Source: Sediminibacterium magnilacihabitans (GTDB taxonomy: Bacteria; Bacteroidota; Bacteroidia; Chitinophagales; Chitinophagaceae). From it: 64,000 bases of DNA. Positions 1 through 9,376 of the stretch are shown one piece after another. The DNA lies in contig PVEQ01000018.1 in assembly GCA_002973575.1 (NCBI GenBank), positions 1-64,000 on the forward strand. The letters are read 5' to 3'. Under the pieces are notes generated by a model. The model did no database searches. It was given only the letters and a program-made list of their open reading frames with translations, and was not told the DNA's origin. A program made the translations under genes and the position numbers. Position 1 is the first letter of the stretch. Each line of letters opens with the position of its first letter.

Positions 1-11
1 CTGCACCGTTG

Positions 12-92
12 TTGCCGAAAACTCTGTATCAATTGTTGCCGATTTCTATGTACTCCTGATTGCCGAAAACTCTGTAGTTGTGATTGCCGATT
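12..92. repeat. Two-copy 48-bp direct repeat
   Basis: The 17-mer TTGCCGAAAACTCTGTA occurs at 12-28 and 60-76. Each copy is followed by TTGCCGATT (36-44 and 84-92), so a unit of about 48 bp is present twice, and it may continue left of the window. It lies directly before the XRE regulator remnant. It could be an operator or a fragment of a longer tandem repeat; the sequence does not decide. Confidence 0.6.
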
Positions 93-376
93 ACACAAAT
101 GTTCTCCCAAAGATTTCTTTCCCGAAAAGCCGATGTGAATAAGGACGAAAAACGATATGTGGAAGAAATCAAAATTTTTAGCAAGAAGATTAAGTCTTTA
201 AGAGAGACCAAGGGAATGATTCAATTAGACCTGGCCGATAAAATGGGCATGGACAGAAGCGAAATTAGCAAAATCGAAAACGAAAAGAAAAATATCGAAT
301 TCTTTACAATGTTAAATTGGCAGTAGCTCTTGACGCGAAGCTTTCTGATTTCTTTCCCACTGAACCTAAAGAATAA
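84..376 (+). pseudogene. Frameshifted XRE-family (Cro/C1) regulator
   Basis: The first frame (84-326) encodes a helix-turn-helix: IKSLRETKGMIQLDLADKMG, then a recognition helix ending SEISKIEN. It stops early at 326. A second frame, entered near 314-318, continues the expected XRE C-terminus (LAVALDAKLSDFF) and stops at 376. One base change in the TTAAATTGG region would restore a protein of about 95 aa. The start is uncertain; an in-frame ATG also lies at 99. It is either a real pseudogene or a sequence error. It resembles the intact XRE gene at 49153 in length and in its DFF ending. Confidence 0.65.
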
Positions 377-430
377 TCACATTATTTCAAATAGGCCTTC
401 AGAGGTTTTCCCAAAAAGGCTCAATTTTTT

Positions 431-1012
431 CTACAACCTGCTTTTTGATAATTTTTTCTGAACAAATGATAAGACACGCTTTGCAAGGTAAAAACCGGCA
501 AACACCAGGAAGATACCCGTAAAGGATTTACTTTTTAGAAAAGCAGGTAAAGCCAGGAGCATGCCAACCACAAATGAAATCAAAGAGTAAGTTATTCCGT
601 ACTTACGACTATAGATGAAATCAATAATGGAATTATAATTTGTCAAGACTCTGTACTTCTTTTTCAAATTGTTGATCCCCAAAAAAAGTATTCGGTTAAT
701 ATCCTTGCTTTCGACACTCACAAGTTCTATTTCCTGTCCCTCCCGAAAAGGAATGTTGCGATTTACTATTCGAAAATAATCCTCCTTTCCAGCGGAGCCC
801 CTATAGTGAACTTCTTGAGTGACATTGGTGTAGGTGTGGGACTGTATCGGCTTGATTTCTCCTTCGACCTTCCCAGTCCAAACGCTAGTATAGATTCTTC
901 CACCACCCCCACTCGTCCTTGTTTGGCTATCTTGATAACTGTTCAATTGTATAATCGCTCCAGTAGAATACTTGATCGTAAAAGGAAATCCCATTATTGT
1001 TATATCGGCCAT
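431..1012 (-). CDS. Hypothetical membrane protein
   Basis: This protein of 193 aa has no family I recognise. The N-terminal ~110 residues are soluble, polar and beta-rich, with a short Gly run (SGGGGR). Two hydrophobic segments follow at about residues 140-158 and 163-180, then a basic tail (QKKLSKSRL), so it is probably anchored by a C-terminal hairpin. It stands alone between the XRE remnant and the divergent DUF2971 gene. The opposite-strand ORF at 806-1030 is treated as its shadow. Confidence 0.55.
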   Translation of the reverse strand: MADITIMGFPFTIKYSTGAIIQLNSYQDSQTRTSGGGGRIYTSVWTGKVEGEIKPIQSHTYTNVTQEVHYRGSAGKEDYFRIVNRNIPFREGQEIELVSVESKDINRILFLGINNLKKKYRVLTNYNSIIDFIYSRKYGITYSLISFVVGMLLALPAFLKSKSFTGIFLVFAGFYLAKRVLSFVQKKLSKSRL

Positions 1013-1125
1013 AATATAGTTTTACAATAAATATAGTAAATTTTCACATCTGATGCGTTGCTGGAGGTATCCAATCCCGCATTCAGAGGAATCTCGTATA
1101 TTAAGGTGGACAAGCTTTTGCAATT

Positions 1126-2082
1126 ATGAATAATGACTTAATACAGGACATCGAAAAGTTGGGCTATAAACTTATTAGCGAAGCATCAGGAAATGAAGAG
1201 CACGAGAAAAAAAATCAGCTACCTCATCGTTACTTTTATATTCCACAAAACAATGGTCATTTGGCAAATACCGACTTCTTCTTGAACGAGCAAATAGAGT
1301 TTGTCCATTTCACGTCTCTCGATTGCTTGGATAGTATATTGAAAACAGGTACTCTTCGAATGACTAGTTTAGCCAGCATGGATGACAAACTGGAAATGAC
1401 TTACCCCATGAATGAATTGGGATTTCCCCTGACAGAAAAATGGATAAAAGGTAAATCGGAAATTTATTGTCTATCCATGTGCTGTTGCAGCGAGGTTGAA
1501 AACAACAAAACAACTGAACACTTGCTTTGGAAGCTCTATGGTAAGGACGGAAATGGTGCTTACATTAAGCTCCGTTTTGAAAATCGTATATCAGATTGGG
1601 TGCAGTATCATCTCTCAAGAGTGTACTATTCCACTGAAAGAGTCAGTGCTGTCAAAAGGGTCCATCAGAAAATGTCAGACGCTATAGAGCTTGACCCCAA
1701 AATTTGCTGCTTCTTTAAAAATAAAATCTACGAATTCGAAAATGAAGTTCGCTTACTTTTTGACTGCAGAAGGGAGGGCACGTCGACTTACACGGTCACC
1801 CGTGCTGGTAAATTACTATTCCCGATTATCCATTCCAGGCTTGACTCTCAGAAATTCGGCTCAACTTATGTAGACCTGCCGCTCCTAAATTTTCATGAAA
1901 CTAGCGGTGTTTTTTGGGATATTCACAACCCAACATTCGTAAACGGGAGGTTTCCAGAAACGCGCATGATAGAAATTGTTTTGGGGTATCGACATGAACC
2001 TGCAAAACTGGAGACTCTAAACAGTATTTATAACCGATTCGGAATACAGGTTTCGCTGACCAAGTTGGCTGAATATTTCTAG
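1126..2082 (+). CDS. DUF2971 domain-containing protein
   Basis: This protein of 318 aa carries the DUF2971 signature: VHFTSLDCLDSILKTGTLRM near residue 60, followed by an SLASMDDKLEM segment matching the family's S-x-x-FNDPFE-like stretch, then LLWKLYGKDGNGAYIKLRFE near 145. DUF2971 proteins occur widely in accessory and defence-rich regions of bacterial genomes and have no established biochemical activity. Neighbours here are decayed accessory genes. There is no signal peptide, so it is probably cytoplasmic. The start at 1126 gives a full-length family member. Confidence 0.75.
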   Translation: MNNDLIQDIEKLGYKLISEASGNEEHEKKNQLPHRYFYIPQNNGHLANTDFFLNEQIEFVHFTSLDCLDSILKTGTLRMTSLASMDDKLEMTYPMNELGFPLTEKWIKGKSEIYCLSMCCCSEVENNKTTEHLLWKLYGKDGNGAYIKLRFENRISDWVQYHLSRVYYSTERVSAVKRVHQKMSDAIELDPKICCFFKNKIYEFENEVRLLFDCRREGTSTYTVTRAGKLLFPIIHSRLDSQKFGSTYVDLPLLNFHETSGVFWDIHNPTFVNGRFPETRMIEIVLGYRHEPAKLETLNSIYNRFGIQVSLTKLAEYF

Positions 2083-2125
2083 GGCAAATCCTATAAAAAC
2101 TATCTTCATTGTAAATAAGTATGTT

Positions 2126-3342
2126 ATGGCTTCAAACGCGGTCACCAATGGAAGAGCGCTTTATTATCCACACATAAGCTTCACCGATGAGGCCTGGGTA
2201 AAAACAGCAGCATTATACTATCGAGGATTAAGCAGAATAGTACCTGAAGCATACAGACCTGACTCCGACGCAGAAATCATAAAACGTTTAAATGACGAAG
2301 AAGAATTTATCCAAAATATTGACCCACGATGGACGGCCGATAGTATTGCCATGAATTTTGTCGACTACGCTAAACGCGAACTTGCAAACAAGAAAAAGAG
2401 AGAGCAGTGGAATAGGAAAGTCGGAATTGCTATGGATAACCAACCATTTTTTACTATTCACTCGGCAAAAGTGGCAGCATGGTCCAAGGAGGAGCTTCGC
2501 AAAATAGGGCTAGCGAAAAAAAGCAGATTATCGATGGCCCTGAGGAATGGTTTGAATTCGACCCCTTGACCGGCGCAGTGTACATGACTTTCCTCGCAAA
2601 TCATTTAGCGATTGATGAGCATCTTCCGTTAGTGACGGACAATCCGGTATTTCAGCCATTCATCACCGCCGCACAAACGGAAACAACGTTCAGTAACCAA
2701 GATCTAGGATATGCGCTTGCCTCATTGGTCATTCAATCTGCTGCACCTAGAAACAATACATTCTATATCACATTCAACTACGACAGGTTACTTGAATATA
2801 AAATTCGAGATTATATCTATAACACTGTGCAGTCAGATATTAACAACACTGGGGAATTCAAATTAAAAATCAAAGAAGAGCTATTAAGAATATTACGCAA
2901 TAAATTTTATCATCCTCACGGATTTATTAACTGGTATTCAGATATGGACGATAATTCAAAAATTGGTAAAGACCGATCTCGTATCGGAAACCTTGCCAAT
3001 TTTGGTGAATTTTCTAAAGTACATTTGGAATTCGCTCCGGAATTTATGGCAAGTTGTTTTGATTGTGGTGAGGATAAAGACACATTTTTAAGCATTAAGG
3101 ACCTGAAGCTCGAACCGGATGAAGTCTATATTTTGGGGAATAGTCTTTACGGCCTTGGAAATAACCTAAAAAAGCTGCCTTGCGGACAATGGTCGGACTC
3201 AGTACAAAGAGTAGTATGCACCTCATTCAATGATGATGATCGAGAAGCACATAGGCAAGTAATAAATACCTGCTTTGATAAGGAAATGGATATTGAGTTT
3301 TATAAAACTTGCGCAGCATTTGCAGAAAGTGAAATTTCTTAA
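2126..3342 (+). pseudogene. Frameshifted DUF6236 gene fused to SIR2/AbiH-like fragment
   Basis: Two overlapping frames make up one decayed gene. Frame 1 (2126-2569) starts with a DUF6236-like N-terminus (RALYYPHISFTDEAWVKTA, then a GLSRIVPEAY segment). At the A7 run near 2515-2521 the frame breaks, and the second frame (usable from about 2521 to 3342) continues the DUF6236-like part (EEWFEFDPLTGAVYMTFLA). After about 2750 the protein changes character: TFYITFNYDRLLEY and FYHPHGFINWYS look like the C-terminal part of SIR2_2/AbiH-like defence proteins. I infer an in-frame deletion fusion of two genes plus a one-base frameshift. The family assignments come from remembered motifs. Confidence 0.5.
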
Positions 3343-3474
3343 CTTAACCCAAGTTGTATAAGCCCGGTACCAGTCTCGCTTCTCCCCTGTCATTCCAGCA
3401 TTTTTGCAACTATCGGTCGCCAGTCAAAAAAATTGCTACATAAGTTTTTCTTTAATAACGCTAAGCCAACAGGG

Positions 3475-4665
3475 TTACCTACGTTTCGCCTTTTTGGTCG
3501 GCATAGCTTTTTTGGATGTCGCAGATTTCTTTGAAACTGTCGGTCTTCTTGCTGGCGCTACCTTCTTAAGTGGTGTTTCGTAATCAGGATAGCCGGTTTG
3601 TTCAATAAGCTTATTTGCCTCTGTTCTGGAATAGCCGGGAGGAGCCAAAACCAAACTTGTTTTAGACAATGCATGCCATAAAATGGCATTTTTAAATGCA
3701 GCAGTACCTCCGCCTCTTTTTCGCTGGGTAATCATTCTGTTAATATCCCCTATACAAATCCAGGGTTCGTGCAAAGTAATGCCCCACTTTGCATGGTCAT
3801 GAGTTTCCGGCCACGCCCAATGAGCCCCCAATGGTCCAAGGTTAATATACTTGATGTCGAATGTTTTGTGAATGCCGTCACTGTCAGCAATCGGTGGTAT
3901 TTTACCTCGAATCCAAGTCTCAACATCCATATCGTCATTTAGCTGCGGTCCCACCCATTCGTTCCAGAAGTCCTTATTCCATTCTTTGTTTTTTGCCAGC
4001 ACATGAAAAGGCATGCCCGCTTTGGATTTCAGTTGTATGTTATCGGCATCACCAGTGGGTTGCGCGTTCAAAGGCTGTGTTAATTTATATAGTGGATCTG
4101 TTTGAGGCAAGTCGGCTGTTCTGGGAAAATATATTTGCGGTTCTTGGTGATCAATCATCTGAGCAGCCAGTTTGCTAGCAGTCGCCAGGTCCAGAGAAAT
4201 ACATAAATAGGTTTGCCCGTACATGGGTGTCGGATCCGTTGTTTTATTATCTGGATCTGCGAATTTTGGCCAGGAATGTAAAAGCCAAAATGCGGTTTTA
4301 GACTTTGTATCAAAAGCAATTACACCTTTTGTATGCCCTTTATGCCCATCATCTTTTTTATTAACGCTTTGCGGCATCTCATCATTATAGAGTACCCATC
4401 CCGTAGAAGCAGGCGCTTTAGGAAAAGTCTTAAATACAGAATCGAGCGTTAAGTTCAATGCACCTTTTCCTTCATTTAAGAGATTGGGGGATTTAACAAC
4501 ATTCCTTTTCTTTATATCTGCGTTTGCATCAATGGTAGAATCGTAATATACGTATTCATATCCCGTGGCTTCATCTGTAGCAGACCCTTTGCTAAGCTTG
4601 GGAACTTTGTAAATAAACCACCAATCAACGGGCTTACCGTTTTCGTCTAAGGCAGATATATTCAT
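3475..4665 (-). CDS. DNase II family protein
   Basis: This protein of 396 aa has the layout of the DNase II family (acid endonucleases of the phospholipase D-like fold). It starts with DENGKPVDWWFIYKVPKLSKG and has two HxK sites: GHTKGV with H111/K113, and HDHAKWGI with H291/K293. WLLHSWPKF lies between them. The C-terminal ~40 residues are rich in Lys, Arg and Ser, a possible nucleic-acid-binding extension. There is no obvious signal peptide, although animal members are lysosomal. Bacterial members are scattered and have been reported in Burkholderia and Bacteroidota. It lies just downstream of the cluster terminator, so it is probably a separate unit. Confidence 0.8.
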   Translation of the reverse strand: MNISALDENGKPVDWWFIYKVPKLSKGSATDEATGYEYVYYDSTIDANADIKKRNVVKSPNLLNEGKGALNLTLDSVFKTFPKAPASTGWVLYNDEMPQSVNKKDDGHKGHTKGVIAFDTKSKTAFWLLHSWPKFADPDNKTTDPTPMYGQTYLCISLDLATASKLAAQMIDHQEPQIYFPRTADLPQTDPLYKLTQPLNAQPTGDADNIQLKSKAGMPFHVLAKNKEWNKDFWNEWVGPQLNDDMDVETWIRGKIPPIADSDGIHKTFDIKYINLGPLGAHWAWPETHDHAKWGITLHEPWICIGDINRMITQRKRGGGTAAFKNAILWHALSKTSLVLAPPGYSRTEANKLIEQTGYPDYETPLKKVAPARRPTVSKKSATSKKAMPTKKAKRR

Positions 4666-4766
4666 ATAGAATAATTTTGAATACTAACGTAAAAAGTAGA
4701 AATGTAATATGCAAGCATTTTGCAAATATTTAATGGATGTTTAATATAAAACTTTCTTTATTAAAA

Positions 4767-4807
4767 TAGAAAAAACGCCATACCCCCCTAAAGGGTCAAT
4801 CGATGGC
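4767..4807 (-). terminator. Rho-independent terminator of the biosynthetic operon
   Basis: On the minus strand GCCAT (4807-4803) pairs with ATGGC (4781-4777). Inside it CCC pairs with GGG around a TTTA loop. The hairpin is followed at once by G and T6, then C and more T. It sits 100 bp past the FMN reductase stop and before DNase II, where the end of the cluster is expected. Confidence 0.5.
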
Positions 4808-4908
4808 TTGCATATGTCACCTTTTTTTTAAAAAAAAAAATCGATTGCATCGAATTTATTCCAATCCTTGCTAAGGAATAGTGAGAGAATCCTTGTTTTG
4901 CCGAAGAC

Positions 4909-5463
4909 TCAAACGATAACTTCAATTCTTTTAGAAACAAGTAAATCAAGCATAAGGTCGAGTTTCTGCTTATATTCTTTCGAAATTGATTCAGCAGAAT
5001 CATTAAATAGATTTTGTTTGATAATGGGTACACAAAAAGGCAGCACCCATGCTCGTAAAGCTTTTACGACCGGATCCATAGCATTAACTCCTTGAAGTGC
5101 GTGCAGGCCATCTGCCCAGCAGATGAGCCCTATAATCTTTCCTTCAAGATATGGAGGTGAACATTTCCTGGTTACCTCTAACCAATCCAAACAATTTTTC
5201 ATAGCTCCGGTCATGCTTCCATGATACAGGGGGGTCATCCATATTTGTACTTCTGCATGGAGAAAAATGTCACTCATTTCACGTATAACCGCAGGAGGAG
5301 TTTGCCACGCAAAATCAAACAAGGGTATATCGTGATCAGAAATAAAATACACAGTCGGGACATGGCCTGCTAGCTGTAGTTGCTGCATCAGGTAATTAGC
5401 TATCCTTTTTGAAATTGCATGCTCTCTTTTGTCAAGGCACCCGCTAAAAATCAAAACATTCAT
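4909..5463 (-). CDS. NAD(P)H-dependent FMN reductase / flavodoxin-fold
   Basis: This protein of 184 aa has the flavodoxin-like NADPH-dependent FMN reductase fold: MNVLIFSGCLDKREHAISKRI at the phosphate loop region and TPLYHGSMTGAMKNCLDWLE around residue 77, the family's flavin-binding loop. Proteins of this type supply reduced flavin. The obvious partner is the HpaB-type monooxygenase at 17.9-19.4 kb, which needs a reductase and has none beside it. It is the last gene of the cluster, 135 bp after the homoserine-dehydrogenase-like gene and before a terminator. An azobenzene- or quinone-reductase role is possible. Confidence 0.8.
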   Translation of the reverse strand: MNVLIFSGCLDKREHAISKRIANYLMQQLQLAGHVPTVYFISDHDIPLFDFAWQTPPAVIREMSDIFLHAEVQIWMTPLYHGSMTGAMKNCLDWLEVTRKCSPPYLEGKIIGLICWADGLHALQGVNAMDPVVKALRAWVLPFCVPIIKQNLFNDSAESISKEYKQKLDLMLDLLVSKRIEVIV

Positions 5464-5598
5464 ATTGGACGATTAACTATTAAGAAATAAGCAAGTATTA
5501 CTAGAGCTTAACGCAAACGTAATTGAGATGGTCTTCTCCTGCGGGTTCGGAAATGGTAAAGAGGCACAGCTCAAGACTTTCTGCACAGCGGTGATCAT

Positions 5599-6900
5599 TC
5601 AGTAAGAAATATGTTTCAATAATGATTCTGGACTGATGGTATACATAAGATCCATGACAGGTTCTTTAAGTTTAGAGCCTGCCAACTGCAAACTCCTTTT
5701 ACACAAGTTTCTTTTTTCAATGTTTTCCATGATACAATCAGGAGTTGCAATAATGGAAACTTCAGGATGTGTAAACCAGGGTGTCTCTTTCAGTTTTTTC
5801 GATGCGATTACACCAGCAAGGTTACACCTTTTACAAGAACCGTGCAGTTCATCTATCCATTCGAAATCCTGCTGGCAAACCTGCCCCCATCTTTCAAAGC
5901 TTACATACACCTTAAGATAAAAATCATTGGTAAAAGTAAGGTTGCTTTCTTTCTTAGGTTGATTACTTGCATTCCGATGTCCATTTCCGATGACAGCCAT
6001 ATCCTGCACGATCAGCGGAGCAATTCCGTATTGACTGTATTTCTGCTCTTCTGAGAAAAACTGTTGCGTTAGTTCGTTTTGCAGGAGAAACCCACCTGAT
6101 GCTCCCCTGATATTGTTTAATATATTTCCCTGTTCGATGAATTGAGGAAGCATAAGAGCAAGCACCTTGTTGTTTGCCACTTCGATGATATGGGCCACGA
6201 GCTTTATCCTAAGCCCCCGTTGTCTGGCATATTCAATATCCGAAGCATGAATGCGGTTTGCCTGAAGACACATCAATTCGTCGGGAGGAACATTCATTCC
6301 ATAAATGTGATAAAGAAGCAGCAATAATTTTTCTTGCCCGGAAGACGTACTATCAGCAATTATACCTTCCACTCTTGCATTAATTGACGCATCCTCAGGT
6401 TTTAATTCTTCCTCAAAAATTTTATCTAGGACATAGTTAGAATGCACATCGTTTATAAATGACAAATACTGCGACCGACTGTGCAGCTTTCGCTCTATCC
6501 CATGAAGCGCGGGAATACAACTGCTGAAAACACTACCGTATAATAGTGGAACTTGAAAACGTTCCCTGAGGCTGGCGAGTTCAGGCAGACAGGCAGCAAG
6601 CATCGTTACATTTGTACAGATAACAGGTTTGCCGTGACGGATAGCAGAACTTACCATTTGATAGGCAGCCGCTGCATCTTCCATCAATTCTATTACTACA
6701 TCTATTTCCGGGTCATTCAGAATGTCACTACAGCAATGAACAAAGAATCCAGAGCCATTGAGATGTCTTTTTTCATCAAATGGTCGATATACTTTCCTGA
6801 TAATTCCGTACTGCGGACGGGCTTGCAATAATAGCCTGAGATTTTCGCCCTGCTGGCCGTAGCCCAATAAACCTGCCTGTAATAATAGACAGCCCTTCAT
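5599..6900 (-). CDS. Homoserine dehydrogenase-like protein, active site degenerate
   Basis: This protein of 433 aa aligns over its length with homoserine dehydrogenase: Rossmann start (LLGYGQQG), IDVVIELMEDAAAA, GKPVICTNVTMLA, a catalytic-domain remnant near 185-210, GLRIKLVAHI, and a C-terminal ACT-like part beginning FYLKVYVSFERWGQV. The NK lysine of the normal TANKALLA motif is replaced by Val, and the GYAEADP..D..G.D motif is badly eroded. Normal homoserine dehydrogenase uses aspartate semialdehyde, the same compound the AroA'/GriI-like aldolase of this cluster is expected to consume. I therefore infer a substrate-binding, regulatory or repurposed redox role rather than threonine biosynthesis. 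It lies 14 bp after the TonB receptor gene and is clearly co-transcribed. Confidence 0.65.
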   Translation of the reverse strand: MKGCLLLQAGLLGYGQQGENLRLLLQARPQYGIIRKVYRPFDEKRHLNGSGFFVHCCSDILNDPEIDVVIELMEDAAAAYQMVSSAIRHGKPVICTNVTMLAACLPELASLRERFQVPLLYGSVFSSCIPALHGIERKLHSRSQYLSFINDVHSNYVLDKIFEEELKPEDASINARVEGIIADSTSSGQEKLLLLLYHIYGMNVPPDELMCLQANRIHASDIEYARQRGLRIKLVAHIIEVANNKVLALMLPQFIEQGNILNNIRGASGGFLLQNELTQQFFSEEQKYSQYGIAPLIVQDMAVIGNGHRNASNQPKKESNLTFTNDFYLKVYVSFERWGQVCQQDFEWIDELHGSCKRCNLAGVIASKKLKETPWFTHPEVSIIATPDCIMENIEKRNLCKRSLQLAGSKLKEPVMDLMYTISPESLLKHISY

Positions 6901-6914
6901 GCTTTTGCTTTAAG

Positions 6915-9338
6915 CTAGAGTCTGATACGGTTTTGCTCGGCTTCGGAACCAGTGAGTTTTGCGTTCACAGACTTCATTTTTTTATTGCCAAAAGAATAGG
7001 TATAACTGAGCTTTACTACCCGCGGTTCCTCACGATACCAGAATGTAGCATCAAGATTGAGCTGAGGATGATAGTTGATTTCTTCCAACCTGCTTCCCCA
7101 AAACAAATCGGTAATATTTAAGGATAGCGTACCTTTATCATTCTTGAGTTTTTTCCTAAGTCCCACTGAAATTCCGCTCATAGATTTATTCAGTACCCAG
7201 CCTCCGTAAGAGGGGCCGAAATAAAAACCTGTGACCTCACCTGCATATCCTTTACCCAAATTAAGAGTTTCCATAATAAACAAGGATAGCCTGGTCTTAT
7301 TCAATCTCAAAGCGGTATCCTGAAAGTTAACACCGACATGTTGATAGGTGACAGATAGATTGTTGATGGATTGCCACCAGCTGAAAATGGCAACAGGTAG
7401 ATTTACTGAAAGAATCGCAGTCGATTGTTCGTCAATATTTGCTGGATAGGTATAAAATGTGTTGGTGCCGTTTATTAGTTTACCTTGGTAAGGAGCAATG
7501 AAATTCTTATCATAACTGTATTGGAGAGAAAGACTGTATTGCCTGTAAAAATAATCCAAACGCACAATATCAGTTATCGCCGGTTTCAGATACGGGTTAC
7601 CTGTAAAATAGGTGTAAGGATCAAGAAAAGCCACATAAGGTGCGATCTCGTTATAGGAAGGCCGGGTTATCCGTCTGTTATAAGAAAAATTGTAGGATGA
7701 AGTGCCAGGTTTGTATGAAATGGAAAAATTAGGGAACAGCCCCCATACTTTGGATGAAAACAATTCCTGGTCCTTATCATCAGTTAAAAACATGTTGGTC
7801 TGTTCCAGCCTCAGCCCTGCCTGCACATTCACTTTTACCCCTATTTGTCTGCGCACGTTACCGTAAAATGCGACTGGGTTGTCCGTCAGGCGATAAAATG
7901 CCGGAAGCATGTTACTGGGAAACCACTGTGCATTACGCATGGTTTTTATAGAAAGATCATTGTCAAGATGCGAGAATGTAAACTTTATGCCGCCTTCCGC
8001 AGTCATTTTTTGATTGAATGTTCTAGAATAATCCATTTTCGCAACATAGATCTTCAACAAAGTGGACTTACGGATATTCACTAGCTCATACGCGATACTA
8101 TCAGGATTCCGGTAACTGTAATCATTGACATTGTTATGCTCGTTGTAGTTCTTATACGCCAAGTAATCGAGATCAACATTCACCGTTCCGCCGTTTACAA
8201 ATTGCTTCTGCCAGCCTACGCTTGCCATCACATGTTTCCAATTATTTTTTTCTTTGTCTTTTGTGGCTATGTCTGACTTACTGCCTCCATCCATTGAAAG
8301 TTTTGACGAATTGTCCGCATCCATATTCCAGGTATTGTCAAATGCAGACGCCAGTGCACTTATACTGCTGTACTTCCCTGTTTTATATTCAAACCCAATC
8401 TTACTTGCCTGAACCATCGTTTTAATATGCCGATCATTATAAATTTCATTTCGTATTAACCTATTGTTCACGTTCGCAGAACGGTTTAAGCGGAAATCTT
8501 GCCAAAGCCAATTGTAGCTTACGGAATAGTCAGCAAGCGCAGTGAAGTTACCGCTGCGGTAACTTATGCTAAAACTGGCTGCCGACTTTGGATTGTATCC
8601 ATAGCCGCCTGTCAATGAAATACTGCCCTGAGTCCCAAAATTTTCATTTTTCCTGGTGATGATATTGATTACGCCAGCCGCTCCTTGTGCATCATATTTT
8701 GCAGAGGGGTTGGTAATTACCTCTATCTTCTGGATAGTTGAGGATGCCATACTTTCCAATAGCTGCATCAACGCATCATCCGAAACGGATGAGACCTTGC
8801 CATTGATAAGAATGAGTACCCCCTGTCGCCCTTGGACTGAAATTTTCCCTGTTTGTCTGTTCAAACTTACTCCCGGTGAATGCTCCAACACCTCAAGTGC
8901 GTTACCCCCCACACCTGAAATCATATTTTCGACATTAACCACTACACGATCATGATATTGTTCAAAAGGAAGCCTTCTTGCGAGAACCGTATAGTCTGCC
9001 AGGCGGGTGGTTTCCCCTTCCATCACGACCACCCCCTGACTGACACTTGTATCTGAGCTTTTAATTAACATAGGGCCACAATATCTTTTCTTATAGCCAA
9101 CCATGGAACAGAGTAATAAATAGTTGCCGGGTGAAATTTTTTCAATTACGAAATGCCCCGAATCAGACGTAATACTTCCTTTAACAAGCGAGGAATCGGC
9201 CGAATTCAGCAAAAGCATATTCGCGGCAGTTAGTGGCTGCCCTACAGTATTTACCAAACGCCCTACAATACTTGTTTGTTGTGCCGACATATAAAAGTAA
9301 GCCATCAGCAGGCATAGAAGAAAAGCTGTTCGCTTCAT
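6915..9338 (-). CDS. TonB-dependent receptor, OMP_b-brl_3 type
   Basis: This protein of 807 aa has a signal peptide (MKRTAFLLCLLMAYFYMSAQ), a carboxypeptidase-D-like regulatory domain (TSIVGRLVNTVGQPLTAANM, residues ~22-105), a plug (NALEVLEHSPGVSLN, then KIEVITNPSAKYDAQGAAGV near 225), and an outer-membrane barrel of about 550 residues. The barrel ends in a typical aromatic beta-strand region (VKLSYTYSFGNKKMKS), with a short extension after it. It has no SusD partner, so it is not a glycan-uptake pair. Placed inside the operon, it may import or export the cluster's product or a metal complex of it. It lies 38 bp after the MBL gene. Confidence 0.85.
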   Translation of the reverse strand: MKRTAFLLCLLMAYFYMSAQQTSIVGRLVNTVGQPLTAANMLLLNSADSSLVKGSITSDSGHFVIEKISPGNYLLLCSMVGYKKRYCGPMLIKSSDTSVSQGVVVMEGETTRLADYTVLARRLPFEQYHDRVVVNVENMISGVGGNALEVLEHSPGVSLNRQTGKISVQGRQGVLILINGKVSSVSDDALMQLLESMASSTIQKIEVITNPSAKYDAQGAAGVINIITRKNENFGTQGSISLTGGYGYNPKSAASFSISYRSGNFTALADYSVSYNWLWQDFRLNRSANVNNRLIRNEIYNDRHIKTMVQASKIGFEYKTGKYSSISALASAFDNTWNMDADNSSKLSMDGGSKSDIATKDKEKNNWKHVMASVGWQKQFVNGGTVNVDLDYLAYKNYNEHNNVNDYSYRNPDSIAYELVNIRKSTLLKIYVAKMDYSRTFNQKMTAEGGIKFTFSHLDNDLSIKTMRNAQWFPSNMLPAFYRLTDNPVAFYGNVRRQIGVKVNVQAGLRLEQTNMFLTDDKDQELFSSKVWGLFPNFSISYKPGTSSYNFSYNRRITRPSYNEIAPYVAFLDPYTYFTGNPYLKPAITDIVRLDYFYRQYSLSLQYSYDKNFIAPYQGKLINGTNTFYTYPANIDEQSTAILSVNLPVAIFSWWQSINNLSVTYQHVGVNFQDTALRLNKTRLSLFIMETLNLGKGYAGEVTGFYFGPSYGGWVLNKSMSGISVGLRKKLKNDKGTLSLNITDLFWGSRLEEINYHPQLNLDATFWYREEPRVVKLSYTYSFGNKKMKSVNAKLTGSEAEQNRIRL

Positions 9339-9376
9339 AACAGGTAATTAAATATTGATAAATGCATGTTATCTCA

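Noticed and set aside
5636..6054. Plus-strand ORFs of 94-95 aa
   Set aside because: Shadows of the homoserine-dehydrogenase-like gene, with no codon pattern or motifs.
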